Of a stretch of DNA of 21,094 nucleotides, positions 1 to 10,287 are shown piece by piece (within the stretch, counting starts at the first letter, position 1; every line of letters starts with the position of its first letter). The position numbers and the translations under genes were made by a program. This DNA is from Candidatus Woesearchaeota archaeon CG08_land_8_20_14_0_20_47_9. GTDB taxonomy: Archaea; Nanobdellota; Nanobdellia; Woesearchaeales; CG1-02-47-18. The notes under the pieces are model-generated. The model was given only the letters and a program-made list of their open reading frames with translations. It made no database searches and was not told the origin of the DNA. The stretch spans positions 1-21,094 of the forward strand of contig PEYS01000004.1 of NCBI GenBank assembly GCA_002763335.1. Direction: 5' to 3'.

Positions 1-3000
1 AATGGCTTGTTTAGGGGCAAGATTGATGATGTTGTGATATTGAATAAGAGCCTGTCTGCTGGAGAGGTTAAGGGCTATTATGATTCTGGCTCTGGAGGGC
101 ATGTCAAGGCTGGCAATTACACATCGCAGATCTTTGACCTTGCAAGCGGGGCAATGAATGGCTTTATGGCTAATCTGAGTTATGTTAATTATAATCTCTC
201 GATTGCTGGCAGTGTTAGCGGTGGTTACTCTGGAGGCGGCGGGGGCGGGGATGGTTCTTTAGGCGGGGCTGCTAGCTCAAGAAGCTGCGGAATTGAGGGC
301 ATTGCAGGAGCAGGCTGTGCAGGGAGCGCAACATTGCAACTGAGGTTTGGAAATTCCAACTCAGAGTCAGGAATGAGTGAATGGCAGAGTTATGCACTTA
401 AAGATGCAGGTGGATTATTCCCGGTAAATGACATTGCAAGTAGCTATAGGTATATGCAGTATAGGGTGCTGATGAACAGCTATGATGCTGCTACAAGCCC
501 TGTGCTGCACAGGCTAAGTTTTATTGGATGGCGTGAAGACCTTACAAGCACATGGATTGATGGTTCTGGAAGTGATGGCGTGCTGCCCCCTGTCTTCTTT
601 ATAAATAGCGCCCAGCGCTTCCAGTACAGGGTCAAGCTTGCAACAAGCGACGCAACAATCAGCCCGCAAATCAAGGCTTTACAGCTGCACTACCGCATGA
701 GGAATGTAACCCTGAATGCCTATAATAACAACAGCTTCTTCATCAACCTGAGCGAGTACTTCTATGATTCAGACGGAGATACACTAACCTATAATGCAAC
801 CCCTGGCGATAATGTAAGTGTCAGGATTAGTGGAGGGATTGCGAACATAACCCTGCCTGCCAGCTTTATAGGCAGGAGACAGGTTAATTTCACTGCAAAT
901 GACAGCGCCATGACTGCTGCATCATCGCCGTTGGTTATATCTGCGCGCATCATAGCAATAAACACAACGCTGACAAACTACACACCAGCTCCTGGGGATG
1001 TGATAAACTACACTGTGCTAGTTCAGGAGACAGACAATGATGTTATCATCAACATGACTGGGCAGCTCATGGACTTCTACCTGGACGGGACAAGGTTTGT
1101 ATACCCGTACACAAACAACAGCTTCTTGGCGAGCTTTACAAACGCAACATACGATTCAGCAAATGCCAGCATTAGGCTTGCAACAGTTGTCTCAGGCTTA
1201 TACACATACAATGATGACTACTCAACAAGCAAGTATCAGCAGGACAGCTACAACTACAGCAATGTAGCCCCAGGACCTGGAGAGATAATCTTCTTTGGGC
1301 CCAGTATGAGTGCTGACGGCTACATTATCTACAACTACACGACAAGCATATCATTCTTCAACGCAACAGCAAACATAACAACAGACTTCAACACCAGCCT
1401 CGGAGGATGGTCTGAAGAAGGAAATGCAACAATATGGTACTCAACTAACTTAAGCGAGTTTGTACTGCTTGCAAACACAACAGAGGCGAATAAGACGCTT
1501 GCAGTTAAGATTCCAATAGCAAACACCTCAAGGTTCTACATCAGAATTGCCTCAACACAGACACCTCAAAACCCGATAACAAGCTACGGTATTGAATACA
1601 TGGCAAATGAGTATGCAACAAATGGGAGTTATACCAGCAATGCAATTGACTTTGGGCAGAACTTCCTAGGGTTTACAACAATCACATGGAATGCTGAAAC
1701 ACCTACTAGCACAAACATAACTGTGCAGACAAGGACATCAGCAAATGGAAGCGCCTGGGAGGGCTGGCAGGAGAATGTAAACAACACCCAGCTTGCAAGT
1801 GCAGACAACCGCTACTTGCAGTACAGGCTGACCCTAACAACTAGCAATGCCCTATACACCCCCCAGTTCTATAACCTCACTGTCAGGTATACGCAACGCG
1901 TTACTTCAGTAAACGGCACAGCCTCTGGGAGCATAATAGCATCAACAACACTGGGCAATCACACAATGCTTGTAAACACCTCAACAGAGTTGTTATACGG
2001 CTATGATGAGACAATATTCACAGTCTGGGCACCAACACACATGGCTTACTGGCACACACAGGACTTCTCAGGGAGCATTGCAGTATTCAACATAACTGTG
2101 AACTACTCAAGAACAGACACTGGCGAGCTTATAAACGGGCTGATCAATGTAACTGTTGCCAACTCAACTGCAAGTGTTTCAAAGAACTGTCTAGTAAGTC
2201 CGTGCACATTGTACTTCACAGTCGGCTCTGGCGGTGAACTAACAGGTGGCATTTACAATGTCAGCATCCTTGCAACAAACAACGCCTCGTACTACTGGCA
2301 GCGAGAGGCAAGCTTTGAACGCCTGCTGAACTCAAAGACGACAAATGTAAACATCAGCGTGGCAAACAAGCTAGTGTATGGCTACACAGTTGGAATAAGC
2401 TACTCATACCTGCACAACATAAGCGTAACAAACATCGGAAATGCTCCGCTCTTTAACCTTAGCCTGAGCATTGACCCGGCAACATCACACATAACAGACA
2501 TTGTGCTATACTCTGGCTGCAACAGCACGCTCAATACCTCTGAGATTTGCAATGCAACATTCAACATAACCATACCAGGCTCAGGGTATGAGCCTGACAC
2601 AGACTACTACATTGCCTGGAAGGCAAGCTGGAGGAACATTGACCAGAGTAATGGAGAGAAGTTCGAGTTCTCTACAGTAAGAATTGTCGGCACATCAAAC
2701 ATGACTGCAACGCCTCAGCTTATAAACATAACCTCAAACCTATCGCAGAACCATACAACTGTGGTCAAGATAACAAACAATGGAAACACAGAGCTTGACA
2801 ATCTCAGGCTAGCATACGCCTACGACGCAACAATGCCTGAATCATGGCTAATACTTAGAAGCAACCACAGCAATTGGGATTCACAGCAGATGCTATGGAC
2901 AAGCCTTGCTGCAAGCACAATTGCAAACCTCAACATAACAGTTGACGTGCTCAACTTCACGCCAGGCATATACTTCGGCACGTACAACATAACATGCGAT

Positions 3001-6000
3001 CAGGGCTTAATAATTCAGATAAACATCTCGGTTTTAGTTGCACCAAACCTGAGTGTTTTAGATGTTCTTTCAATCTCGCTGCCACATAACATCAACTACA
3101 GCTCAACCATTGTCTTGAACTCAACAGGAAACTCGCCAGTGCAAAACATCACTGCAAACTTCACAAACCTTACAATGCCCCTTGCATGGTTTGACTATGA
3201 GAGGAATGTAACTGAAATTGAGGAGAACAACTACCACGGGTTAATATATAACATCTCAGTGCCCTACATGCAGGACCCAGGAAACTATAATGGGACGCTG
3301 AATATAACAACTGCAAACTCTGGAAACCAGACCATTGTTATTAACCTGACTATACTTGCAAACCGTTCCTGGATATTTAGCCCAACATACAACACAACAG
3401 TGAACTTCTCAATTGCCCAGGCAGGGGTGTTTGCAAACATAACTGTTGTTAACCTTGGAAACGATTTCATAAACTTCAGCATTGCCTATGACAGCTCAGG
3501 GGATACAAACTACAAGGCATTCCCGCCAGGGGGAACTGGATTGTTTGAAGAGAACTATCTCGGTTATAACCCGACATACCTGCAGGTGTACAAGAACTCA
3601 AATGCCTCGATTGTGCTTTATCATAAGGGCTGGACAAGCCCGCAGAACAACGTTGGCGTAAAGGTGACAATCACAAACTACTCTGCAGACCCGCAACAGG
3701 CAATTGCCTACGCATTCTTCAACATCGTCAACACCCCGCCAAACATAACAGACATACTTATCATACAGAATGGATCAAGTCTTGAAGGATTTGGCGAGCT
3801 TGGAAAGAATGTAACCATAAAGATCGCAGTTGAAGATGACTCTGGAATAAACCTGAGCTCAATCTGGTTGAACATAACATATCCGAATGGAGAAAACCTC
3901 AGCGTGCAGCCAGATACAACCAGCGAGTACAGGATGAGGCTGTCAAACTACATTGCCATGAACTTCACATATGTAATTCCAATAAATACAAGTGGGAACT
4001 ACACTGCACTAGCCTATGTTAGGGACACAACAAGCCAGGAGTACCAACGCATAAAGGCATTCTACAGCGTAGATAGGACAACACTAAGCCCTGTAAGCAC
4101 AGACCACATACGGGTTACAAACGTAATGTGGAGTACAGGCGTTAATGTGACAATTCCGATAAACACCACAAACTCTGGCTTAGTGTATGCATACCTCATC
4201 ACTGCAACTGGCAGGCTTGGATCATGGACAGTCTATCCAACAGAGACAAGCAGCATTGCCCCAGGTGCAAAGGCTGTTATGAACGCTACACTATACATCC
4301 CTGCAGCAACCCTTGGCAACTACTATTTCATACCGAATGCAACCTGGACAAACCCTGACAGCACAGTAAACAGCACAACAGCAGATTGGGTGTTTATCGA
4401 GGTGCTTGCAAACCCTGATTTCTCGATAACAGCGGTTCAGGCAATAACAGTTGCTCATGGAAACACGACAAACCTGACAGTAACAATAACGGCAACAGGA
4501 AACACGAATGTGAGCTTTACAGCATACTCATCTGATGAGAGCAGTAACCTGAGCATAGTCTTTGCACCGTCTGGCGGTATTGTAATGGAGGGCCAGAGCA
4601 GGAATATAAATGCCTCGGTGACTGTTGCAAAGGGCGCTACATCTGGCTTGAGGAGCTTTATAGTTCATGTTGACGGCACGCAGTACAGCAGGACTTTAAA
4701 CGTAAACGTCACTACGCCATTGAGCACTGCATGGAGCGTGAACAAGGAGAATGCGACAATAAATGGGGTTAGCAATATTGAAACTGTTGATAGGCAGATT
4801 ATGCTTTATCACAACGGCACTGGAAATGCACAGCTTGTATTTGTGTTTAACCTGACCGGCAACATGACTGGGTTTGCAAACCTGTTAAATAAATCTGTAA
4901 CACTGAATGCCCTGGAGAGCTTTGAGGTGCCGATAAACTTTACAGCCCCTGTCAACAACAACATCTACGTAGGGGCGCTGAGAATAAATGAGACAAACTA
5001 CAACACATTCAAGGAAGTAAATGTAACATTCAACACATTCATAGCCAACTTGAACATAACAGACATAGCGCCCTCAACAGGCATAGTTGCAGGGCAGAGT
5101 TTAAATATAACGTACAACCTAACATTTGGAGCAGAGACCATAACAAATGCCACATACAATGTCTCTATAAGCGGGGTAGAGTGCAACCTGACAGTTTCAA
5201 ACGGTTCTGTATTAGTGTGCAATGCCTCAAATGTAACAGACGGAAGAAACCACAACCTAACGCTAACTGCAATATACCCGAGCGAGCGGGGAAACATAAC
5301 CCTGAGAGATAGCTACGAGGTAGGCTACCTTGATGTAACTCCGCCAAACATAAGCATGATAGCGGTATGGTATGCTGCAGCAGGCTACAACATAAGCTTC
5401 AACGCCACAGTAACAGATAATGTAGGCGTGTTAAATGTAACAGCTGTTGTTACATTCCCTGACAGAACAAACCAGACAAGGGGCTTCACATACTCAGATG
5501 GTGTGTACAAGTCATACTTCACTGCCACGCAAGGGGGCTATTATGACATAATAGTATATGCAAATGACTCTGTAGGAAACACTGCATCGCTAAAATCAAG
5601 AACAGAGGGCTACCGCCTAAAGACCTTCACAGGGTATGCTGTTGACCTCAACAACCACTCAGTATATGTAAGATTTGTCATCAATGACACATTCTGGAAC
5701 ATAACAACAGAGGCAACGACTAACACAACAAATGGCTTCTACAACTTCACAGTCTGGGATAAGGTGCAGGACATGCTATTTGAACTTACAAACTTCACCA
5801 TCAGCATGTACAGCGTGAACTTCTCAAACCTCTCAAGCACCGACTTCTTCAGGATAGACTCTGTATCACCCACTGACGTCAACCTCAATAGCCCTGTGAA
5901 TGGCTTCTCAATAGACAGCTATTTGCCTTACGCATCGGGCATTGAATTCAGGTATGTTGAGGCAACAATCGGCTATAGCGAGGACTACCTGAAGGTATTT

Positions 6001-9000
6001 AAATGCCTAAACTGGACATTCGCAACAAGGGTCTGCCAGGTGAACTGGTGGGTGCAGGTGCCATTCAGCATCAACAAGATTACCAATAGGCTGTACTCGA
6101 ACATCACTAGCTTTACCAGCGGTCAAATCTGCTACTTTGTTGCAGAGGAGGTGCCTCAGGACTATGCAGAGCTAACCCTGCCACAGGATGAGGTGGTTGC
6201 AACAATAAACCACGGGACAAAGCGGGAAGTGAACGTAACCATACAGTCAACTGGCACACTCCCAGTCACAAGCATAACAGTAAGCTGCATTTCTGGCGAG
6301 GTGTGCAGCAACTTCACAGTCACATCAGCTTCAATCTCGTCTCTTCCAGTTGGTGTTAGCGCGGATATTGGCATTAACGTAACTGTGCCCCTCGGCTTTA
6401 ACCCAGGCGTATATGCAGGCACTCTGAGCATTGTAAGCTCAAACCAGAACCAGCAGCGCCAGATAACAGTTATAGTGCCTACAAACAGGAGTTGGCTAGT
6501 TGCTCCTGAATCATTCTCAATCACAACAGGCTCTGAAGCAATTGGAACAATAGGCACACTAAATATAACAAACGAGGGTAATGCCCAGGTAAATCTGACG
6601 CTGAATTACTCGTCAATTTATACTATAAACTCGACAGTAGGCATACAGAAGCAATCAACGCTTAGGCTTCCAGTAAACTACTATGCCCCGAGTAGCATAG
6701 GAAGCTACAGCTCAACCCTGAACATATCCTCATCTGACACCTCTAAGTATGTGAACCTCACACTAGCAGTAAACCAGAATGTCTCAATAATAAACATCTC
6801 GCAGACAGGGGAGCTTCAGGGCGGGGAAAGCCTCAGGATATACGCAACTGCAAGCTACATGAACACCTCAATCACATCAAACATAAACTGGGATGTCACA
6901 ATATCAAATGTATCCTGCAGTGGTGTCGCCTCATCATACTCTGCAACAAACGCGGCGTGGATAATAACATGCTCAGCGCCAACACTCACAGCCCATGCAA
7001 ACAACCTCACGCTTACAGCCTACTTCGTTGACTACAGCGCAATAGCATACGCAAGAAAGACAATCTACTACGTTGACATAACACCACCTGTGCTTGTAGG
7101 CTATACAGACAGGGCATTAGTAAATACTTTAACAAACATATTTGTAAATCTGTCTGATGAGACAAACATAAGCTCAGTCACTGCCACAATGCTGATGCCT
7201 AATTCAAGCACAGCCAGTTATGTGCTTCAGAGGTATCAAGGCAGCAACTTCACATTCTACTTCAATGACAGCTACGCTGATATTGGCGATTACAACATAA
7301 CAATCACAGTCACTGATTATTACAGCAACACCCTTACAACAGACCAGTACTTTGAGGTCTACCGCATTGCAGTCTTCAGCGGCGATATAAAGCGTGCAAA
7401 TGGCAACGGCGTTGCAGCCACCATAAACCTCTACAACTCCAGGACAAATGAGCGGGCAGCATCAGTCGCAACATCATCTGATGGCTCGTACAGCATCCCA
7501 ATATACAACAGGACATATGATTTGGAAATCATCTTCTTTGACAACTACAGCCTATATGTAAAGAACCTCAATCTGCCATACCTCTATGACCCGATAGACC
7601 TTGACGAGGTGCCTTTGTATATGGCAGGCATAGCCAATTCAAGAAACCTTAGGGGGTTCGCTGCAAAGACAAACTTCACAGCAGAGGGCAATGTAAGCAT
7701 GATCTATGACATGACAGGCCTCAACAGCATGTATGCAGTCTACCTCTACAAGTGCTCAGACTGGAACTACACTGCACAGAGGTGTAACTCAAGCTGGGAG
7801 AGGCTCACAAGCTACACCCAGGATGTTGGCAAGATAAGCGGAAGCATAGCCAGCTTCTCGGCTTATGTTGCATCAGAGCTGATATACGAGATACCCGCTG
7901 CGGTTTATCAGACCACCACCGTCTCAGCAGGCGGCGGAGGAGGCGGTGGTGGCGTAACAGGGGCTGCAGCAGGTGGAGGCGGGGCTACGATCATAAGAAG
8001 CGAGGTCAACCTCTCCGGCGTGTACGACATACTAAAGGGGCTTATGGGCCCGAAGGAGCTTAGGGAGCTAAAGGTTGACACCACAGAGATATCAAAGCGC
8101 ATGTACCCTGGAGAGGCCTCATCTGCAAGAATCCTTATGAGGAGCACGTTCAGCAAAGACATAGAGGTCAGGGGAAATGTAAGCGGAAGGATCAAGGAAT
8201 TTGTTTTCCTGGAAAACCCTGTATTTGACATTGCCTCTGGGGAAGAGAAGTTTATGAACCTCAAGATATTTGTGCCCGGCTACACAGAGCCAGGGCTTTA
8301 CGATGGTTATGTGCACATAACAGCTGGTAACGAGAGCTTTGATGTGCCAGTAGATATACGCGTAATGCTTATTGAGGAGAAGCTTCTGGATGTGAAGGTG
8401 CAACCAATAGTTGACAAGATCAGTCCCGGCCAGACCCTGAGAATGCAGATTGACCTCTACAACCTGGGTAAGGAGAAAAGGGTTGACGTCCAGCTCAAGC
8501 TCGAGCTTGTAAGCCCCATAACAGATGAGATTATTATAACAAAGGAAGAAGCCATAGCTGTTGAAACAACAGTATCAGTCATAAAGAGCATGCAGATACC
8601 AAGGGATATAGAGCTCGGAAAGTACATAATAAGGGGGACGGCATACTACTCAAACAACAACCAGACAATGCGGGCAACATCCCTTGCTTACATTGAGGTA
8701 GTCAAGTACTGGTACGACTACACCATATTCGGGGTGAGGGTGGGGTATGTTGCCATAATACTCGTAAGCATACTCGTCACTGGAGTGCTGCTATACTACT
8801 GGTCATGGAGGCGAGCTCACAGGGCAAGGTACAGGTCACCTATCAGCCTGACAACCCTGCCACAGCCAAGCCCGAGGTCAGGGTTTATAGGGAAGATCGC
8901 TGAAACAGGTGTAAGGACGTTTGTAAACCTCGACAGCCTCACAACCCACACACTCGTTGCAGGAAGCACTGGCGGCGGAAAGTCGGTTGCAGCGCAGGTG

Positions 9001-10266
9001 GTTGTTGAAGAGGCGCTGAAGAAGAATATCGCTGTTCTAGTCTTTGACCCGACAGCGCAGTGGACAGGAATGCTGAGAAAATGCGTTGACAGGGCAATGC
9101 TCAGGAGATACCGATACTTTGACATGAACAGAAACCAGGCACAGGCATTCAACGGAAACGTCTTTATTGTAAAGGACGTTGTAAGGAGGATAGACATAAA
9201 GTCTTATATCGAGCCGGGCAAGATCAACATCTTTGCACTGAACTTCCTGAAACCAGAACACGTTGACTTCTTTGTGAGTGAGGTGATAAAACAGATATTT
9301 GAAAGCAATCCAGAGGAGTCGCCAAACCTCAAGATGATACTGGTCTTTGACGAGGTCCATAGGCTAATGCCGAAGTTCGGAGGCACAGGCAACGGCTTCC
9401 TGCAGATAGAGCGGGCATGTCGCGAATTCAGAAAGTGGGGAATTGGCTTGGTGCTTGCATCGCAAGTCCTCTCTGACTTTGTCGGCGAGATAAAGGCGAA
9501 CATAGGCACAGAGATACAGTTCAGGACACGCTATGAGGCAGACCTTGAGCGCATCAAGATGAAGTACGGCGAGGCAGTACAGGAGTCTGTCATCAAATCA
9601 GCAACAGGAACTGGAATGATTGTTAACGCAGCCTATAACATCGGAAGGCCATACTTCATATCATTCAGGCCATTACTCCATAGCACAAAGCGCCTCTCAG
9701 ATGCTGAGCTTGACCAGTATGACTCATTCAACAAGCGCCTCGCAGAGGTCAGGAGGAGCATTAACCAACTGGAACAATCAGGCGTCGAGGTCTTCGACCT
9801 AGAAATGGAGCTGAAGCTCGCCCTGAGTAAGCTGTCCATTGGGGCATTCAACATGGTCAGCATGTATTTGGATGGCCTAGAGCCAAGGCTGGATGCTGAA
9901 TGGAAGAGGATTGGCAGAAGACCTGTAAAGAGCGAGGGGGATTACTACTCAGATGAGGAGCTCAGACTAATGCAGAGCCTTCCCAGGAAGAGCAAAACAC
10001 AGGAAGCTGGGCTGCAGGAGGCAAGGAGAGAAGCCAAACGTAAAACTAAACAGGGAGCTAAAGAGAAGGCTGAGGCTACTCCAAAAGAAGGCAAGGCTGA
10101 GGAGGCAGAGGCTGCGCCAGTAAAGAGAAGAGAGAGGATCAACTGGACAAGGACAGAAGACGATAGAAGGAAAGGGGCAAAACCAAAAAAGGTTTATAAA
10201 GCAAGATCAAAAAGGAATAGAAGCGGTAAGAAAAATACAAGCAGGTCAAAAGCACGCGAGATGTGA
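1..10266 (+). CDS. Giant transmembrane surface protein with cytoplasmic HerA/DUF87-type ATPase domain (5' partial)
   Basis: The frame is open from base 1, so the true start and signal peptide lie outside; at least 3421 residues are present (numbered from base 1). In order: the end of a LamG-like lectin domain (1-35), three copies of a beta domain ending in a RYxQYR-type motif (about 145-180, 205-235, 600-635), a cadherin-like domain with DSDGD, many NEW3/CARDB-like Asn-rich beta-sandwiches, a duplicated ~580-residue module, a glycine-rich linker (bases 7930-7986), two membrane-proximal beta domains, one membrane span (about 2915-2936), and a P-loop ATPase. Walker A is GSTGGGKS (2988-2995) and Walker B is ILVFDE (D3117, E3118), followed by a HerA/VirD4-like LASQ motif. 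A helical segment and a Lys/Arg-rich tail end the protein. I counted 41 N-X-S/T sequons in the first ~720 residues, all on the predicted outer face. The fusion suggests a surface receptor or adhesin coupled to a ring ATPase; substrate unknown. Domain calls are by eye; the ATPase and span are the firmest. Confidence 0.9.
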   Translation, partial: NGLFRGKIDDVVILNKSLSAGEVKGYYDSGSGGHVKAGNYTSQIFDLASGAMNGFMANLSYVNYNLSIAGSVSGGYSGGGGGGDGSLGGAASSRSCGIEGIAGAGCAGSATLQLRFGNSNSESGMSEWQSYALKDAGGLFPVNDIASSYRYMQYRVLMNSYDAATSPVLHRLSFIGWREDLTSTWIDGSGSDGVLPPVFFINSAQRFQYRVKLATSDATISPQIKALQLHYRMRNVTLNAYNNNSFFINLSEYFYDSDGDTLTYNATPGDNVSVRISGGIANITLPASFIGRRQVNFTANDSAMTAASSPLVISARIIAINTTLTNYTPAPGDVINYTVLVQETDNDVIINMTGQLMDFYLDGTRFVYPYTNNSFLASFTNATYDSANASIRLATVVSGLYTYNDDYSTSKYQQDSYNYSNVAPGPGEIIFFGPSMSADGYIIYNYTTSISFFNATANITTDFNTSLGGWSEEGNATIWYSTNLSEFVLLANTTEANKTLAVKIPIANTSRFYIRIASTQTPQNPITSYGIEYMANEYATNGSYTSNAIDFGQNFLGFTTITWNAETPTSTNITVQTRTSANGSAWEGWQENVNNTQLASADNRYLQYRLTLTTSNALYTPQFYNLTVRYTQRVTSVNGTASGSIIASTTLGNHTMLVNTSTELLYGYDETIFTVWAPTHMAYWHTQDFSGSIAVFNITVNYSRTDTGELINGLINVTVANSTASVSKNCLVSPCTLYFTVGSGGELTGGIYNVSILATNNASYYWQREASFERLLNSKTTNVNISVANKLVYGYTVGISYSYLHNISVTNIGNAPLFNLSLSIDPATSHITDIVLYSGCNSTLNTSEICNATFNITIPGSGYEPDTDYYIAWKASWRNIDQSNGEKFEFSTVRIVGTSNMTATPQLINITSNLSQNHTTVVKITNNGNTELDNLRLAYAYDATMPESWLILRSNHSNWDSQQMLWTSLAASTIANLNITVDVLNFTPGIYFGTYNITCDQGLIIQINISVLVAPNLSVLDVLSISLPHNINYSSTIVLNSTGNSPVQNITANFTNLTMPLAWFDYERNVTEIEENNYHGLIYNISVPYMQDPGNYNGTLNITTANSGNQTIVINLTILANRSWIFSPTYNTTVNFSIAQAGVFANITVVNLGNDFINFSIAYDSSGDTNYKAFPPGGTGLFEENYLGYNPTYLQVYKNSNASIVLYHKGWTSPQNNVGVKVTITNYSADPQQAIAYAFFNIVNTPPNITDILIIQNGSSLEGFGELGKNVTIKIAVEDDSGINLSSIWLNITYPNGENLSVQPDTTSEYRMRLSNYIAMNFTYVIPINTSGNYTALAYVRDTTSQEYQRIKAFYSVDRTTLSPVSTDHIRVTNVMWSTGVNVTIPINTTNSGLVYAYLITATGRLGSWTVYPTETSSIAPGAKAVMNATLYIPAATLGNYYFIPNATWTNPDSTVNSTTADWVFIEVLANPDFSITAVQAITVAHGNTTNLTVTITATGNTNVSFTAYSSDESSNLSIVFAPSGGIVMEGQSRNINASVTVAKGATSGLRSFIVHVDGTQYSRTLNVNVTTPLSTAWSVNKENATINGVSNIETVDRQIMLYHNGTGNAQLVFVFNLTGNMTGFANLLNKSVTLNALESFEVPINFTAPVNNNIYVGALRINETNYNTFKEVNVTFNTFIANLNITDIAPSTGIVAGQSLNITYNLTFGAETITNATYNVSISGVECNLTVSNGSVLVCNASNVTDGRNHNLTLTAIYPSERGNITLRDSYEVGYLDVTPPNISMIAVWYAAAGYNISFNATVTDNVGVLNVTAVVTFPDRTNQTRGFTYSDGVYKSYFTATQGGYYDIIVYANDSVGNTASLKSRTEGYRLKTFTGYAVDLNNHSVYVRFVINDTFWNITTEATTNTTNGFYNFTVWDKVQDMLFELTNFTISMYSVNFSNLSSTDFFRIDSVSPTDVNLNSPVNGFSIDSYLPYASGIEFRYVEATIGYSEDYLKVFKCLNWTFATRVCQVNWWVQVPFSINKITNRLYSNITSFTSGQICYFVAEEVPQDYAELTLPQDEVVATINHGTKREVNVTIQSTGTLPVTSITVSCISGEVCSNFTVTSASISSLPVGVSADIGINVTVPLGFNPGVYAGTLSIVSSNQNQQRQITVIVPTNRSWLVAPESFSITTGSEAIGTIGTLNITNEGNAQVNLTLNYSSIYTINSTVGIQKQSTLRLPVNYYAPSSIGSYSSTLNISSSDTSKYVNLTLAVNQNVSIINISQTGELQGGESLRIYATASYMNTSITSNINWDVTISNVSCSGVASSYSATNAAWIITCSAPTLTAHANNLTLTAYFVDYSAIAYARKTIYYVDITPPVLVGYTDRALVNTLTNIFVNLSDETNISSVTATMLMPNSSTASYVLQRYQGSNFTFYFNDSYADIGDYNITITVTDYYSNTLTTDQYFEVYRIAVFSGDIKRANGNGVAATINLYNSRTNERAASVATSSDGSYSIPIYNRTYDLEIIFFDNYSLYVKNLNLPYLYDPIDLDEVPLYMAGIANSRNLRGFAAKTNFTAEGNVSMIYDMTGLNSMYAVYLYKCSDWNYTAQRCNSSWERLTSYTQDVGKISGSIASFSAYVASELIYEIPAAVYQTTTVSAGGGGGGGGVTGAAAGGGGATIIRSEVNLSGVYDILKGLMGPKELRELKVDTTEISKRMYPGEASSARILMRSTFSKDIEVRGNVSGRIKEFVFLENPVFDIASGEEKFMNLKIFVPGYTEPGLYDGYVHITAGNESFDVPVDIRVMLIEEKLLDVKVQPIVDKISPGQTLRMQIDLYNLGKEKRVDVQLKLELVSPITDEIIITKEEAIAVETTVSVIKSMQIPRDIELGKYIIRGTAYYSNNNQTMRATSLAYIEVVKYWYDYTIFGVRVGYVAIILVSILVTGVLLYYWSWRRAHRARYRSPISLTTLPQPSPRSGFIGKIAETGVRTFVNLDSLTTHTLVAGSTGGGKSVAAQVVVEEALKKNIAVLVFDPTAQWTGMLRKCVDRAMLRRYRYFDMNRNQAQAFNGNVFIVKDVVRRIDIKSYIEPGKINIFALNFLKPEHVDFFVSEVIKQIFESNPEESPNLKMILVFDEVHRLMPKFGGTGNGFLQIERACREFRKWGIGLVLASQVLSDFVGEIKANIGTEIQFRTRYEADLERIKMKYGEAVQESVIKSATGTGMIVNAAYNIGRPYFISFRPLLHSTKRLSDAELDQYDSFNKRLAEVRRSINQLEQSGVEVFDLEMELKLALSKLSIGAFNMVSMYLDGLEPRLDAEWKRIGRRPVKSEGDYYSDEELRLMQSLPRKSKTQEAGLQEARREAKRKTKQGAKEKAEATPKEGKAEEAEAAPVKRRERINWTRTEDDRRKGAKPKKVYKARSKRNRSGKKNTSRSKAREM
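4402..6150 (+). repeat. Internal module A of the giant surface protein
   Basis: This is the first copy of a ~583-residue protein-level duplication. It holds NEW3-like beta-sandwiches, a domain introduced by YLDVTPP, a carboxypeptidase-regulatory-like stretch and a terminal Cys-Trp motif (KCLNW, with the Cys codon at 6004). The Cys codon lies exactly 1602 nt from the module start, as in module B. The boundaries are my own alignment by eye. Confidence 0.6.
6151..7878 (+). repeat. Internal module B of the giant surface protein
   Basis: This is the second copy of the module, abutting module A. Landmarks recur in the same order: YYVDITPP against YLDVTPP, EVYRIAVFSG against EGYRLKTFTG, KCSDW (Cys codon at 7753) against KCLNW, and AYVASE against YFVAEE. 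Nucleotide identity looks low, so the duplication is old. The glycine-rich linker follows about 50 nt downstream. Confidence 0.6.
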
Positions 10267-10273
10267 GGTTTAA

Positions 10274-10280
10274 AGAGGTC
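10274..10280 (+). promoter_or_regulatory. Shine-Dalgarno-like site for the coiled-coil gene
   Basis: A purine-rich AGAGGTC lies 7 nt before the ATG at 10288. It supports that start and translation from the same message as the upstream giant gene, which stops only 21 nt earlier. Confidence 0.6.
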
Positions 10281-10287
10281 AGAGCTT

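Noticed and set aside
6162..6557. A 131-codon minus-strand ORF inside the giant gene
   Set aside because: It lies wholly opposite module B, whose reading is supported by landmark alignment with module A. It has no start signals or motifs.
8740..9650. A classical HerA-NurA DNA-repair pair
   Set aside because: No NurA-like nuclease lies anywhere in the window and the ATPase is fused to a membrane-anchored surface protein, so the repair role was not assumed.
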